In this document: one piece after another, positions 15,805 through 26,656 of the stretch
Layout of the letters: each line of letters opens with the position of its first letter
Position numbering within the stretch: the stretch's first letter is position 1
NCBI GenBank assembly: GCA_014138725.1
Contig: JACJID010000002.1
Span: 1,956,129-2,020,128 of the forward strand
From: Kutzneria viridogrisea
GTDB taxonomy: Bacteria; Actinomycetota; Actinomycetes; Mycobacteriales; Pseudonocardiaceae
Direction of reading: 5' to 3'
DNA length: 64,000 nt
The notes under the pieces: generated by a model
Database searches by the model: none
Seen by the model: the letters and a program-made list of their open reading frames with translations, nothing else
Told to the model about the DNA's origin: nothing
Translations under genes and position numbers: made by a program

Positions 15805-17514
15805 ATGTCCGCGCAGGAGCCCTCCACGCCAGCCGCAGAACGGGTCATCGCGGGCCGCTACCGGCTCCAGCACGTGCTCGGCAACGGGTCGATGGGCACG
15901 GTGTGGGCGGCCTACGACGAGTTCCTGCACCGCAAGGTGGCGGTCAAGGAGATGCTGCTGCCGCCGGGCATCCCCGCGGGCGAAGCCGACGCGCTGCGCG
16001 AGCGCACGCTGCGCGAGGCCAGGGCCATCGCCGTGCTGTCCCACCCGAACGTGGTCACCCTGCACGACATCGCCAGGCAGGACGGGGAGCCGTTCGTGGT
16101 GATGGAACTGGTGCCCTCGCGCAGCCTGGCCGAGGTGGTCCGCCAGCAGGGGCCACTGGAACTGGACCAGGCGATCACCGTGGCCGACGCGGTGGCCGCC
16201 GCGCTGGAGGCCGCGCACCGGGCGGGCATCACCCACCGCGACGTCAAGCCGGGCAACGTGCTGGTCGGCGACAGCGGGCAGATCAAGCTGACCGACTTCG
16301 GCATCGCCCGCAACGTGGCCGAGACGACGATGACCAGCACCGGCATCATGCTGGGCTCACCGGCCTTCATCTCACCGGAGGTGGCCTCCGGTCAGCAGGT
16401 GACCCCGGCCGCCGACCTGTGGAGCCTGGGCGCCACCCTGTTCTCGGTGCTGGAGGGCCGCCCGCCCTACGACGCCGACGACGACCCCCTCGCGACGGTG
16501 ACCGAGGTGGTGCACGGCGAGGTGCCCAGGCCCAGCGCCGCCGGGGTGCTGGAGCCGGTCATCGCCGGGCTGATGGTCAAGGACCCGGCGGCCCGGATGC
16601 CGCTGACCGAGGTGCGCAGGCGGCTGCGCCCGCTGGTCGCCGACCTGGACGCGGTGACCTTCCCGCACCTGGAGGTGCCGCGACCGGCCCCGATGCGGCC
16701 CACCATGCCCAAGCCGAAGCGGGTGGACCCGCCCGCGGACACCCCGCTGGCCGCCGACCCCGGCCCGCTGCCGTTCATGACCGGCCCCACCGAGCGGCCC
16801 GCGCCGCCCCGGGAGCACGTGCCCGGGCCGCGCGGCGGGCTGGCCATCGCGGTGGTGGGCCTGGTGGCGTTCCTGCTGTTCGCCCTGTCCACGGTGGGCG
16901 GGTTCGCGCTGACCAGGGTGGCCGGCGGGCAGCCGCTGGTACCCGCGCCGGTGCAGGTGGACGGGCCCAGCCCGACCACCACCGCCTCGCTGCCGCCGAT
17001 GAGCGAGGTCACCGACAACGCGGAGATCGCCGCGGGCGGTACCGGCGGGGCCTTCGCGATCACCATCCCGCAGGACTGGCAGCACTTCGTGGAGCAGCGC
17101 CTGGCGGTCATGACGCTGCCCGCGAGCGTGGTGCACCACTGGGTCAGCCGCGACGGCAGCCAGGAGCTGAGCGTGCAGCGCTACCCGCGGTACTCCTCGG
17201 GCAGCGACATCAAGCCGTACCTGGACATGCTGGAGAAGACCCAGCCCGGTTACCGCAAGCCCGGACTGACCACCTCGCTCAACGGGGTCACCGGCTTCAC
17301 CAACCCCCAGCAGTTCGTCTACCGGACCGACGACAACGGCGGGCCGCAGGTGCGCAGCAACGACCGCCAGCAGCGCAGCTACCTGGTGGCCACGCTGCCC
17401 AAGGACCGGGACCTGTGGGTGGTCACGCTGGCGACCGCGACCCAGGAGGAGGGCGGCTCCCTCCCGAACAAGCTGTTCACCACGGTCACCGCGAGTTTCC
17501 GGGTCACGGCGTGA
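15805..17514 (+). CDS. Transmembrane Ser/Thr protein kinase (Hanks type)
   Basis: The 569-residue protein has a kinase domain at about residues 18-275: glycine loop [16 protein letters not shown] with Lys48, [10 protein letters not shown] with catalytic Asp146, LTDFGIA, and the activation segment [19 protein letters not shown], rich in Thr as in autophosphorylated mycobacterial kinases. A Pro-rich juxtamembrane region follows, then one membrane span (about 353-372) and an extracytoplasmic domain of about 190 residues without PASTA repeats. That domain has a beta-rich pattern ([29 protein letters not shown]). The ligand is unknown. The ATG at 15805 has a weak -10 (GACAAT) 7 nt upstream; another in-frame ATG lies 9 nt earlier. 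Confidence 0.92.
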   Translation: MSAQEPSTPAAERVIAGRYRLQHVLGNGSMGTVWAAYDEFLHRKVAVKEMLLPPGIPAGEADALRERTLREARAIAVLSHPNVVTLHDIARQDGEPFVVMELVPSRSLAEVVRQQGPLELDQAITVADAVAAALEAAHRAGITHRDVKPGNVLVGDSGQIKLTDFGIARNVAETTMTSTGIMLGSPAFISPEVASGQQVTPAADLWSLGATLFSVLEGRPPYDADDDPLATVTEVVHGEVPRPSAAGVLEPVIAGLMVKDPAARMPLTEVRRRLRPLVADLDAVTFPHLEVPRPAPMRPTMPKPKRVDPPADTPLAADPGPLPFMTGPTERPAPPREHVPGPRGGLAIAVVGLVAFLLFALSTVGGFALTRVAGGQPLVPAPVQVDGPSPTTTASLPPMSEVTDNAEIAAGGTGGAFAITIPQDWQHFVEQRLAVMTLPASVVHHWVSRDGSQELSVQRYPRYSSGSDIKPYLDMLEKTQPGYRKPGLTTSLNGVTGFTNPQQFVYRTDDNGGPQVRSNDRQQRSYLVATLPKDRDLWVVTLATATQEEGGSLPNKLFTTVTASFRVTA

Positions 17515-17520
17515 AGGTTT

Positions 17521-17526
17521 TAGGCT
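17521..17526 (+). promoter_or_regulatory. -10 element (TAGGCT) of leaderless deoD-pmmB transcript
   Basis: TAGGCT ends 7 nt before the GTG of deoD and starts 7 nt after the kinase stop codon. No Shine-Dalgarno sequence is present, so deoD-pmmB can be expressed apart from the kinase as a leaderless mRNA. Confidence 0.55.
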
Positions 17527-17533
17527 CGACCAC

Positions 17534-18355
17534 GTGACCGGTATCAGCGAGAACATCAGCGTGACCCCCGAGGAGCTGGCCGCGCGGGCCGCGACGGCAC
17601 TGGCCGAGCGGACCGGGGTCGAGCGGCACGACGTGGCCGTGGTGCTCGGCTCGGGCTGGCGGCCCGCCGCGGACGTGATCGGCCAGGCCGAGGTCGAGGT
17701 GCCGGTCGCCGAGCTGCCGGGCTTCCTGGCGCCGACGGTGGCCGGGCACGGCGGCACGATCCGGTCCGTGCGCGCCGGGGACAACCGGGTGCTGGTGCTG
17801 CTGGGCCGCACCCACCTGTACGAGGGCAAGGGCATCGAGACGGTCGTGCACGGGGTGCGGACCGCGGCCGCCGCTGGCTGCCGCACGGTGGTGCTCACCA
17901 ACGCCGCGGGCGGCCTGCGCCACGGCATGCGGGTGGGCCAGCCAGTGCTGATCAGCGACCACCTGAACCTCACCGCACGCTCCCCGCTGGTCGGCGCGAA
18001 CTTCGTGGACATGACCGACCTGTACTCGCCGAGGCTGCGCGAGCTGGCCAGGCAGATCGACCCCGCGCTGGAGGAGGGCGTGTACGCGGCGCTGCCCGGC
18101 CCGCACTTCGAGACGCCCGCCGAGATCAGGATGCTGCGCACGCTGGGCGCCGACCTGGTGGGCATGTCCACGGTGCTGGAGGCGATCGCGGCGCGGGCCG
18201 CCGGGGTGGCCGAGGTGTTCGGCCTGTCCCTGGTGACCAACCTGGCCGCGGGCATGACCGGTGAGCCGCTCAACCACCAGGAGGTCCTGGAGGCGGGCAA
18301 GGCCGCGGCCACCGGCATGGGCTCGCTGCTGCGCGAGCTGGTGAGCCGGGCATGA
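17534..18355 (+). CDS. deoD: Purine nucleoside phosphorylase
   Basis: This 273-residue trimeric-type (PNP-I) enzyme phosphorolyses inosine, guanosine and their deoxy forms to base plus (deoxy)ribose-1-phosphate. Signature parts are [12 protein letters not shown] (phosphate loop), [36 protein letters not shown], and the purine-site segment [28 protein letters not shown]. The C-terminal [16 protein letters not shown] carries the Asn region that selects 6-oxopurines. It overlaps pmmB by 4 bases (ATGA), so the sugar-phosphate product is passed to a co-translated mutase. Same order as Rv3307-Rv3308. Confidence 0.95.
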   Translation: MTGISENISVTPEELAARAATALAERTGVERHDVAVVLGSGWRPAADVIGQAEVEVPVAELPGFLAPTVAGHGGTIRSVRAGDNRVLVLLGRTHLYEGKGIETVVHGVRTAAAAGCRTVVLTNAAGGLRHGMRVGQPVLISDHLNLTARSPLVGANFVDMTDLYSPRLRELARQIDPALEEGVYAALPGPHFETPAEIRMLRTLGADLVGMSTVLEAIAARAAGVAEVFGLSLVTNLAAGMTGEPLNHQEVLEAGKAAATGMGSLLRELVSRA

Positions 18356-19995
18356 CGGTGCGGCCCGCGCTGCGCGACGCCGCGTTCCGCTGGATCGCCG
18401 ACGACCCGGACCCGGCGGCGCGCGCCGAGTTGCAGGCCGTGCTGGCCAAGGCCATCGCCGGGGACCCGGCCGCGGCTGAGGAACTGGCCGACCGGATGGC
18501 CGGGCCGCTCACCTTCGGCACGGCGGGGCTGCGCGGGCCGGTCCGCGCCGGGCCCAACGGCATGAACGAGGCCGTGGTCGTGCGCACCACGGCCGGGCTG
18601 GCGGACTGGTTGCGGCGCAACGGCCACGCCGGTGGCCTGGTGGTGGTCGGCCGGGACGCGCGGCACGGCTCCAAGCAGTTCCACCAGGCGGCGGCCGGGG
18701 TGCTGGCGGCGGCCGGGTTCGACGTGCGCGTGCTGGGCGGTCCGCTGCCCACGCCCGTCACGGCCTTCCTGGTGCGGCGGCTGGGCGCGGTCGCCGGTGT
18801 GCAGATCACCGCCTCGCACAACCCACCCGCGGACAACGGCTACAAGCTGTACGTGCAGCAGGGCGCGCAGATCGTGCCGCCGACCGACCGCGAGATCGAG
18901 GCGGCGATCGAGGCGGTGGCCGCGGCCGTCTCGGTGCCGCGTTCCACCAACTGGTCCACGGTGCCCGCTGCCGAGGTCGCCGAGTACGTGGCGCGGGCCG
19001 CCGGTCTGCCGCGCGGCACGGCCCGCGAGCTGCGCGTGGCCGCGACCCCGATGCACGGGGTCGGCGCCGACACGCTGGCCTCGGTGCTGGGCGCGGCCGG
19101 GTTCACCGACGTGCACTTCGTGGCCGAGCAGCGTGAGCCGGACCCGGACTTCCCCACCGTGTCCTTCCCGAACCCGGAGGAGCCCGGCGCCACGGACCTG
19201 CTGCTGGAGTTGGCGTCCACTGTGGACGCCGATCTGGCGGTGGCCCTGGACCCGGACGCCGACCGCTGCGCGCTGGGCGTGCGCGAGCGGGACGGTTCGT
19301 GGCGGATGCTGCGCGGGGACGAGACCGGTGTGCTGCTCGGCGAGCACGTTCTGTCCACTGTGGACGGTGCGGGTGCACTGGTGGCGACCACGATCGTGTC
19401 CTCCTCGCTGCTGTCCTCGGTGGCCGCCGCGCACGGTGTGAGCTACGACGAGACGCTGACCGGGTTCAAGTGGCTGGTCCGGGCCGGGGACGGGCTGGGC
19501 ACCGGGCTGGTCTACGCGTACGAGGAGGCGCTCGGGCACTGCGTGGACCCGGACTTCGTGCGGGACAAGGACGGGATCTCGGCCGCCGTGCTGGCCTGCG
19601 ACCTCGCCGCCACGCTCAAGGCCGAGGGCAGGACGCTGCTCGACGTGCTGGACGAGTTGTCGGTGGCGCACGGCGTGCACCTGACCGACCAGGTGTCGCT
19701 GCGGGTGGACGACCTCAGCCGGATCGGCTCACTGATGTCCGAGCTGCGCGCCGACCCGCCCGCACAACTGGGTTCGGTCACGGTCACCGCCGAGGACCTG
19801 CGCCCCCGCGCCGACGTGCTCGCACTGCGCGGTGCGGGCGTGCGGGTGCTGATCCGCCCGTCCGGCACCGAGCCGAAGGTCAAGGCGTACCTGGAGGTCG
19901 TGCAGCCGGTGACCGGCGAGCTCGGCGCCGCCCGCGAGCAGGCTCGCGCCCGGTTGGCCCAGCTGCACGGGGAGATCAGCGCGCTGCTGGTCTAG
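18352..19995 (+). CDS. pmmB: Alpha-D-phosphohexomutase family enzyme (PmmB; possible phosphopentomutase)
   Basis: The 547-residue protein has the four domains of the family: [14 protein letters not shown] near the N-terminus, the phosphoserine loop [15 protein letters not shown], the metal loop [12 protein letters not shown], the sugar-binding [11 protein letters not shown] and EEALGH, and the phosphate-binding [14 protein letters not shown]. It was annotated as phosphomannomutase in mycobacteria. Coupling to deoD and the presence of deoC, deoA, add and cdd in this window suggest that it converts (deoxy)ribose-1-phosphate to the 5-phosphate; no DeoB-type mutase is seen here. Mammalian PGM2, in the same family, has this activity. 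It contains two TCCACTGTGGA motifs. Confidence 0.9.
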   Translation: MTVRPALRDAAFRWIADDPDPAARAELQAVLAKAIAGDPAAAEELADRMAGPLTFGTAGLRGPVRAGPNGMNEAVVVRTTAGLADWLRRNGHAGGLVVVGRDARHGSKQFHQAAAGVLAAAGFDVRVLGGPLPTPVTAFLVRRLGAVAGVQITASHNPPADNGYKLYVQQGAQIVPPTDREIEAAIEAVAAAVSVPRSTNWSTVPAAEVAEYVARAAGLPRGTARELRVAATPMHGVGADTLASVLGAAGFTDVHFVAEQREPDPDFPTVSFPNPEEPGATDLLLELASTVDADLAVALDPDADRCALGVRERDGSWRMLRGDETGVLLGEHVLSTVDGAGALVATTIVSSSLLSSVAAAHGVSYDETLTGFKWLVRAGDGLGTGLVYAYEEALGHCVDPDFVRDKDGISAAVLACDLAATLKAEGRTLLDVLDELSVAHGVHLTDQVSLRVDDLSRIGSLMSELRADPPAQLGSVTVTAEDLRPRADVLALRGAGVRVLIRPSGTEPKVKAYLEVVQPVTGELGAAREQARARLAQLHGEISALLV

Positions 19996-20318
19996 GCGGC
20001 GGCCACGATCAGCGCGATCACGGCCACCAGCAGGAACACCCCGGCCAGCAGGTACGGCACGTTCGACGGTCCCGACACGGGTCGGGGCCGTCGTTCGGTC
20101 ATGCCCGCGATCGAGGCGCGGCCGAACGCGTAGCTGACTGAGGTCAGGCTCAGCCCGAACGCCATCAGCACGATGTTGGCCGAGTACGGCGTGTGGTCGA
20201 TGCCCGGCCACAGCGCCACGACCACCAGCGGCAGGCCGATCAGGCCGATGCCGACGGCGAGCCAGCCGAAGTAGAAGATCCGCTTGCGGCGGCTGCCCGA
20301 TACCAGAGAAGAAGTCAC
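19992..20318 (-). CDS. Small membrane protein, three predicted spans
   Basis: The 108-residue product begins with a short basic head (SSLVSGSRRKRIF) followed by a first span (YFGWLAVGIGLIGLPLVVVAL), a second in the NIVLMAFGLSLTSVSYAFG region and a third at the C-terminus ([20 protein letters not shown]). The GTG at 20318 is the best guess for the start; another GTG lies two codons earlier and neither has a clear RBS. No family recognised. It is convergent with pmmB, overlapping it by 4 bases at the stops. Confidence 0.65.
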   Translation of the reverse strand: MTSSLVSGSRRKRIFYFGWLAVGIGLIGLPLVVVALWPGIDHTPYSANIVLMAFGLSLTSVSYAFGRASIAGMTERRPRPVSGPSNVPYLLAGVFLLVAVIALIVAAA

Positions 20319-20419
20319 GTCCACAGTTCGTCCAGGTATATCAGCGTTTCCTGTACGTAGGACGTGTGGGGTGCGGGCCGGGTTGCGTGTCCGGCGCGGG
20401 CCCGGCACGCTCGCTTTCC

Positions 20420-20872
20420 GTGTCCAGACTGCTGATCGTGCACCACACACCGTCACCCGCCACGCAGGCCATGCTGGAGGCGGTGGTGTCCGGTGCGTCC
20501 GATCCGGAGATCACCGGCGTGCAGGTCGTGCGCCGCCCCGCCCTGGCCGCCAACGCCGTTGACGTGCTCGAATCCGATGCCGTGCTGCTCGGCACCCCGG
20601 CCAACATCGGGTACATGTCCGGCGCTCTCAAGCACTTCTTCGACACCGTGTACTACCCGTGCCTGGACGCCACGCGCGGCAAGCCGTACGGGCTCTACGT
20701 GCACGGGGACAACGACACCTCGGGCGCGGTCAAGTCAGTTGAGATGATCACCACTGGGCTCGGTTGGACGCGGGCCGCCAGCCCCGTGTCGGTCCTCGGG
20801 GCGCTGGACAAGGCGGCCCGGGAGGCGTGCTGGGAACTCGGCGCGACGCTGGCGGCCGGGTTGATGGCGTGA
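20420..20872 (+). CDS. Flavodoxin / NADPH-dependent FMN reductase-like protein
   Basis: The 150-residue protein has a flavodoxin-like fold: RLLIVHHTPSPATQAMLEAV supplies the phosphate loop, a LESDAVLLGTPANIGYMSG block binds the isoalloxazine ring, and FFDTVYYPCLDATRGKPYGLYVHG follows. A reductase using FMN is likely; partner and substrate are unknown. The GTG at 20420 starts exactly at the first strand, and upstream codons are unlike any flavodoxin. Its stop codon lies inside the long terminator hairpin. Confidence 0.8.
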   Translation: MSRLLIVHHTPSPATQAMLEAVVSGASDPEITGVQVVRRPALAANAVDVLESDAVLLGTPANIGYMSGALKHFFDTVYYPCLDATRGKPYGLYVHGDNDTSGAVKSVEMITTGLGWTRAASPVSVLGALDKAAREACWELGATLAAGLMA

Positions 20873-20917
20873 AGGTGGCTTTCCCTGCGCTGGGCGCAGG
20901 GAAAGCCACCTTCACGC
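20867..20917. terminator. Perfect 24-bp inverted repeat, bidirectional terminator
   Basis: Bases 20867-20890 and 20894-20917 are exactly complementary with a 3-nt loop. The left arm contains the last codon and TGA of the flavodoxin-like gene, and the right arm ends 7 nt before the stop of the convergent aldo/keto reductase. It can terminate both genes. Confidence 0.9.
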
Positions 20918-20923
20918 GACCTG

Positions 20924-21919
<996 letters not shown>

Positions 21920-21954
21920 GATGGTGAAACCCCTCAGTTCGTCGCGTGTGCGGT

Positions 21955-22937
<983 letters not shown>

Positions 22938-22941
<4 letters not shown>

Positions 22942-23336
22942 GCCGATGCCTCCTGGATGAGCTGCTGACCGGCCATCTTGGCCTCGATCTCCGCGTAGTT
23001 CGTGATCTTGCAGTCGAGCACCTCGAGGCAGGCGTGCAGCTCGGCGATGCGCTGGCGCACGTCGGCGCGGTGCTCGAAGAGGATCTGCTTGCGCCGGCCC
23101 GCCGTGGCCGACCCCTTGTGGCGCAGTTGCGCGTACTCCCGCATCAGCCTGATCGGCATGCCGGTGGTCCGCAGCTTGGTGAGGAAGCCCAACCACGCGA
23201 GGTCGTTGTCCGAGTACAGACGACGCCCCCCTGAGTCGCGGGCTGGCGGGTCGACCAGCCCGATTCGTTCGTAATAGCGGAGCGTGTCGATGGACAGGCC
23301 GCTGCGCTCCGCTGCTTGGGCGATCGAGTAAGTCAC
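22938..23336 (-). CDS. MerR-family transcriptional regulator
   Basis: The 132-residue protein starts with the winged-helix motif [25 protein letters not shown]. It continues with [24 protein letters not shown] and a coiled-coil dimer helix ending in [14 protein letters not shown] single Cys in LDCKI near the C-terminus, plus one in LHACLEV, could be sensing residues as in AdhR/NmlR-type carbonyl sensors. The GTG start is fixed by the promoter 6 nt upstream. It probably activates its own operon with the two aldo/keto reductases. Confidence 0.93.
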
Positions 23337-23342
23337 ACCACG

Positions 23343-23373
23343 ACGGTAGGAGCTGGAGTGCACTCCAGGTCAA
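23343..23373 (-). promoter_or_regulatory. MerR-type promoter with 19-bp spacer and 16-bp palindrome, leaderless
   Basis: On the minus strand TTGACC (23373-23368) and TACCGT (23348-23343) are separated by exactly 19 bp, the overlong spacer that MerR proteins untwist. The spacer holds the perfect palindrome CTGGAGTGCACTCCAG (plus-strand 23353-23368). The GTG of the regulator starts 6 nt after the -10, so the mRNA is almost certainly leaderless. Confidence 0.85.
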
Positions 23374-23438
23374 GCGCTTCACCCGGCCACGCGGTTGCGG
23401 GCAGTGGGCAGGCAGCCGGCAAGTAGCGGCGCAAACGT

Positions 23439-23465
23439 TTGTCCACAGGCGGCGAGTTGTCCACA
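23439..23465 (+). promoter_or_regulatory. Two DnaA-box-like sites (TTGTCCACA)
   Basis: Perfect TTGTCCACA copies are at 23439-23447 and 23457-23465, in tandem 18 bp apart, between the MerR promoter and the 3' end of the Doc-like toxin gene. The rest of 23374-23576 shows no gene. The pair resembles the one at 12699. Confidence 0.5.
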
Positions 23466-23576
23466 TGTGGATCTTCAGCAAGATCAGGTGTCGGGGGTGG
23501 GCGGTAGACTGGTGACGGGGACGCCCCCCAGGGAGTGGCGGGGGACGCACATGGGTAGGTGGGGCCCGCCCCGCCC

Positions 23577-23969
23577 CTACTCCGGCCAGGCGCCGTCCTT
23601 GGGGCTGGCCCAGGTGTCGAAGCGGGCGGCCAGGTCGGGCACCTCGATGCGGCCGTGCGCGACGCCGCGAACCACGGCCAGCGCCTCGTCCTCGTCGGCG
23701 TCGATCCACCAGCCGTTGATGTCGCACAGCGCGACCGCGGCGACCCAGCCGAGCCGCCAGTTGCCCTGGGCGAGCGGGCGGGTGCGCACGACGGAGTGCA
23801 GCAGCGCGGCGGCCTTGAGCCACAGCGAGGAGTAGGCCTCCACGCCGAGCACGGTGGCGCGGGGCCGGTGCGCGGCGGAGTCGAGCAGGCCGAGGTCGCG
23901 CACCACGAGGTCACCGCCGGTCACGGCCGTGGCCAGCACGAGCAGGTCACCGGCGTCGAGGTACTCCAC
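23577..23969 (-). CDS. Doc-like (Fic-fold) toxin with altered active-site motif
   Basis: The 130-residue product has Doc layout: an N-terminal [13 protein letters not shown] strand-helix, a central helix with [17 protein letters not shown], and the motif region [26 protein letters not shown]. In Doc/Fic enzymes the motif reads HPFxDGNKR; here it is RPLAQGNWR. The Gly-Asn-x-Arg part is kept but the catalytic His is Arg. It is therefore either an inactive or a chemically changed member of a known actinobacterial subgroup. It starts (GTG at 23969, or TTG one codon earlier) right after the RHH antitoxin gene, giving a type II toxin-antitoxin operon. Confidence 0.75.
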   Translation of the reverse strand: MEYLDAGDLLVLATAVTGGDLVVRDLGLLDSAAHRPRATVLGVEAYSSLWLKAAALLHSVVRTRPLAQGNWRLGWVAAVALCDINGWWIDADEDEALAVVRGVAHGRIEVPDLAARFDTWASPKDGAWPE

Positions 23970-23973
23970 CAAC

Positions 23974-24174
23974 TCAGGCCGGACCCAGCCTGTCCAGCAG
24001 CCCCTGGTAGCGCGGCAGCACCCGGCCGAGCACCTCGCCGAGCTGCTCCTCCTTGCGCAGCCGCGCCCAGCGCTCGGCCAGCGCCAAGCGCACGACCTCC
24101 TGCTTGGAGCGGCCCTCGGCGGCGGCCAGCTCGTCGAGCTGCCGGTTCTCCTCGTCGCTCAAGCGCAGGGTCAT
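23974..24174 (-). CDS. Ribbon-helix-helix antitoxin
   Basis: The 66-residue protein begins with the RHH DNA-binding fold (MTLRLSDEENRQLDELAAAEGR, of which the first strand is residues 1-6), then SKQEVVRLALAERW. The C-terminal helical tail (EEQLGEVLGRVLPRYQGLLDRL) would wrap the toxin. The start at 24174 is set by the RHH strand. Upstream, GGTACC and GGTATC half-sites (plus-strand 24189-24206) could be its operator. It ends 4 nt before the toxin start. Confidence 0.8.
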   Translation of the reverse strand: MTLRLSDEENRQLDELAAAEGRSKQEVVRLALAERWARLRKEEQLGEVLGRVLPRYQGLLDRLGPA

Positions 24175-24244
24175 CGCCACCAGCGGATGGTACCGAGGTG
24201 GTATCACGCCGGTCCAGGTCGACGGGGTGAGCCCTCGGTCACCG

Positions 24245-24250
24245 TAGGGT
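24245..24250 (+). promoter_or_regulatory. -10 element (TAGGGT), leaderless tetR-type gene
   Basis: TAGGGT lies 6 nt before the GTG at 24257 with no RBS between. It is divergent from the toxin-antitoxin promoter. Confidence 0.5.
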
Positions 24251-24256
24251 TGCCCG

Positions 24257-24841
24257 GTGGCACGACCCAAGACCCACGACGAGGCCCTGCGCCAGCGACT
24301 GCTCGCCAGAGCGGGAGAGCTCATCTCCAGCTCGGGCGTGGACGCGCTGAGCCTGCGCAGGCTGGCCGCCGACGTGGACACCTCGACCACTGCCGTCTAC
24401 TCGCTGTTCGGCGGCAAGCCGGGGCTGGTCAGAACGGTCTACCTGGAGGCGTACCGGCGGTTCGGCGCGCGGCTGCGCGCGGTGGGCGGCACCGGGGACG
24501 CGGCCGAGGACGTGGTGCGGCTCGGACTGGCCTACCGGGAGAACGCGCTGGCCGAACCGCACCTGTACGACATGTTGTTCACCGGGGACATCGAGCAGGA
24601 CGAACAGGTGCAGGAGGTGGCGCTGGCCGCCTTCCAGGTGCTGGTCGACGCCGTGGACGCGGCGGTCGTGGCCGGGGTGTTCCGCCCGGTCGAGCCGCGC
24701 GCGGTGGCCATCGCGGCCTGGGGACTGGTGCACGGGCTGGTGTCCCTGGAACTGCGGGGCAAGATGCCGCCGGGCGCCGAGGTCGCCCCGGTCTACGAGC
24801 TGGCCCTGCGCGCCGCGGTGGACGGCTGGCGCAGGCGGTGA
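24257..24841 (+). CDS. TetR-family regulator (WHG-type C-terminal domain)
   Basis: The 194-residue protein has an N-terminal TetR HTH: LLARAGELISSSGVDALSLR, RLAADVDTSTTAVYSLFGGK. The ligand domain contains AWGLVHGLVSLEL, the WHG-like motif of the TetR_C_33 group. The regulated gene is not obvious, since the next gene on the same strand is 970 nt away. It may control itself or the divergent toxin-antitoxin pair. Confidence 0.9.
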   Translation: MARPKTHDEALRQRLLARAGELISSSGVDALSLRRLAADVDTSTTAVYSLFGGKPGLVRTVYLEAYRRFGARLRAVGGTGDAAEDVVRLGLAYRENALAEPHLYDMLFTGDIEQDEQVQEVALAAFQVLVDAVDAAVVAGVFRPVEPRAVAIAAWGLVHGLVSLELRGKMPPGAEVAPVYELALRAAVDGWRRR

Positions 24842-24848
24842 AAGAGCC

Positions 24849-24878
24849 CGGGGAGGTGGCCGCCACGTGACCTCCCCG
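24849..24878. terminator. Hairpin after the TetR-family gene
   Basis: CGGGGAGGT (24849-24857) pairs with ACCTCCCCG (24870-24878) over a 12-nt loop. It lies 8 nt after the stop. Confidence 0.7.
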
Positions 24879-24894
24879 AGCCCCACCGAAAGAA

Positions 24895-24933
24895 TGTGGT
24901 CCAGACCACCTTTCGTCAAGGTCTAGACCACTT
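24895..24933 (-). promoter_or_regulatory. Pair of DasR-type operators (dre-like) around a -35/-10 pair
   Basis: TGTGGTCCAGACCACC (24895-24910) and AAGGTCTAGACCACTT (24918-24933) match the GntR-family DasR element, consensus about AGTGGTCTAGACCACT. On the minus strand TTGACG (24919-24914) lies between the sites, with CATTCT 17 nt later as possible -10. This resembles Streptomyces chitinase promoters, where two 12-bp direct repeats embrace the -35. Here the promoter would fire antisense into the TetR-family gene, because the region lies between two convergent gene ends. Confidence 0.6.
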
Positions 24934-24966
24934 TTCACACTCAACAGCCGAGGTGAAGCGGTCCAG

Positions 24967-25590
24967 CTACACCGCGCCGTACTGGCGGTCCCCGGCGTCG
25001 CCCAGCCCGGGCACGATGAACCCGGACTCGTTGAGCCGCTCGTCCACGCTCGCGGTGACCACGCGCACCGGCAGCCCGGACTCCTCCAACCGGCGCACGC
25101 CCTCCGGCGCGGCCAGGGTGCAGACCGCGGTCACGTCGGTGGCGCCGCGCTCCGCCAGCAACTGGATGGTGTGCACCATGGAGCCGCCGGTGGCCAGCAT
25201 CGGGTCGAGCACCAGCACCGGGCGGTCGGCCAGGCTGTCGGGCAGCGACTCCATGTACGGGGTGGGTTGCAGGGTCTTCTCGTCACGGGCCAGGCCGACG
25301 AAGCCCATCTGCGCGTCCGGGATCAGCTTGTGCGCCTGGTCGGCCATGCCCAGCCCGGCGCGCAGCACCGGCACCAGCAGCGGCGGGTTGGCCAGCCGGT
25401 AGCCGTCGGTGCGGGCCACCGGGGTGTGGATGCGCTCCACCCGCACGGGGGCCTCCCGCATCGCCTCGTAGATCAGCATCACGGTCAGCTCGTGCAGTGC
25501 GGCACGGAACGCGGCGCTGTCCGTACGGGCATCGCGCATGGTGGTCAGCCGCGCCCTGGCCAGGGGGTGGTTGACGACGAGAACGTCCAT
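24967..25590 (-). CDS. upp: Uracil phosphoribosyltransferase
   Basis: The 207-residue type I phosphoribosyltransferase makes UMP from uracil and PRPP. The PRPP motif [14 protein letters not shown] is present, as are [33 protein letters not shown] and the uracil-binding C-terminus [23 protein letters not shown]. It recycles uracil released by the pyrimidine phosphorylase encoded at 44637. The order relative to pmmB matches Rv3308-Rv3309c. The ATG begins [11 protein letters not shown]. Confidence 0.97.
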   Translation of the reverse strand: MDVLVVNHPLARARLTTMRDARTDSAAFRAALHELTVMLIYEAMREAPVRVERIHTPVARTDGYRLANPPLLVPVLRAGLGMADQAHKLIPDAQMGFVGLARDEKTLQPTPYMESLPDSLADRPVLVLDPMLATGGSMVHTIQLLAERGATDVTAVCTLAAPEGVRRLEESGLPVRVVTASVDERLNESGFIVPGLGDAGDRQYGAV

Positions 25591-25771
25591 GACGGGTCAC
25601 CGTAGCCGGTTTTTCCCGACCTGTTCGTTCTGCGACGGGTGGACACCGGAGCGTGATTGTGCGCGGGCGATTCGCACCATTTCCCAATTGGGCACGTGAC
25701 CTGCGCTATCCCCGGCCCCTCGTGTGGTTGACAGTGTCCGCGCACCCAATTTAGATAGCCTGGCCTTAACT

Positions 25772-25790
25772 ACAGGTAAGGCACACCTGA
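25772..25790. promoter_or_regulatory. DtxR/IdeR-like iron box before efeUOB
   Basis: ACAGGTAAGGCACACCTGA resembles the IdeR/DtxR consensus TTAGGTTAGGCTAACCTAA, with the core AGGTAAGGC and ACCT matching. TAGCCT at 25755-25760 could be the -10, placing the operator at the transcription start. Iron-loaded repressor would then silence efeUOB, as expected for an iron uptake operon. Confidence 0.6.
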
Positions 25791-25813
25791 TCTCACGGGA
25801 AGGGCGGCGATCG

Positions 25814-26656
25814 ATGCTCCCCACCTTCGTCATCGGACTGCGCGAGGGTCTCGAGGCGGCGTTGATCGTGGGCATCATCGCGGCCTTCCTCAGCCAGCAG
25901 GGCAGGCGCGACGCACTGCGCCAGGTGTGGCTGGGCGTGGGCATCGCCGTGCTGCTGTGCATCGGCATCGGCATCACCCTCCAGGTGATCTCGCAGCGGC
26001 TGCCGCAGCGCGGGCAGGAGGGCCTGGAGACGGTCATCGGCGCGCTCGCCGTGGTGATGGTGACCTACATGGTGCTGTGGATGGCCAAGCACTCGCGCGG
26101 GCTCAAGCGCGAACTGGAGGGCGCCACGGCCAGCGCACTGGCCCAGGGCTCGACCTTCGCGCTGGTCGCGATGGCGTTCCTCGCCGTGCTGCGCGAGGGC
26201 TTCGAGACGGCCGTCTTCCTGTTGGCACTGCTCAACTCCAGCGGCAACGCGGCACTGGCCACGCTCGGCGCAGCGCTCGGCGTGCTGGTGGCCGCCGCCA
26301 TCGGTTACGGCATCTACCGCGGTGGCGTGCGGCTCAACCTGTCCCGGTTCTTCCGGATCACCGGTGTGGTGCTGGTGATCGTGGCCGCCGGACTGGTGAT
26401 GTCCTCCCTGCACACGGCGTACGAGGCGGACTGGATCACCATCGGCCAGCAGCCCGCACTGGACCTGTCCTGGTTGGTGGTGCAGGGAACCCCGCTGTAC
26501 TCGCTGTTCAGCGGGGTGCTCGGGGTGCAGCCCAAGCCCTCGGTCATCGAGCTCACCGGCTGGCTGGTCTACGCCGTGCCGATGCTGGCGTACGTGTTGT
26601 GGCCCAGGACGGCCAAATCCAATCAGGACAGCAAGATGGGAGCGACCAGCTCGTGA
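25814..26656 (+). CDS. efeU: Ferrous iron permease EfeU (FTR1 family)
   Basis: The 280-residue, seven-span membrane protein carries the two REGLE-type iron motifs of the family: LREGLEAALIVG in the first span and LREGFETAVFLLALL in the fourth. It transports iron across the membrane, taking iron oxidised or delivered by EfeO and EfeB. The start MLPTFVIGLREGLE is the standard N-terminus. Its stop overlaps the GTG of efeO by 3 bases. The gene follows the iron-box region. Confidence 0.95.
   Translation: MLPTFVIGLREGLEAALIVGIIAAFLSQQGRRDALRQVWLGVGIAVLLCIGIGITLQVISQRLPQRGQEGLETVIGALAVVMVTYMVLWMAKHSRGLKRELEGATASALAQGSTFALVAMAFLAVLREGFETAVFLLALLNSSGNAALATLGAALGVLVAAAIGYGIYRGGVRLNLSRFFRITGVVLVIVAAGLVMSSLHTAYEADWITIGQQPALDLSWLVVQGTPLYSLFSGVLGVQPKPSVIELTGWLVYAVPMLAYVLWPRTAKSNQDSKMGATSS

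Noticed and set aside
15702..15848. Longer start for the small membrane protein at 15468
   Set aside because: The extension would cover the kinase promoter and has no signal; GAGGAGG precedes the ATG at 15701.
16372..19680. Very long minus-strand open frame (1102 codons) opposite kinase, deoD and pmmB
   Set aside because: It is the complement of three strongly supported genes; the translation is Arg/Gly/His-rich without any motif, as expected from high-GC antisense frames.
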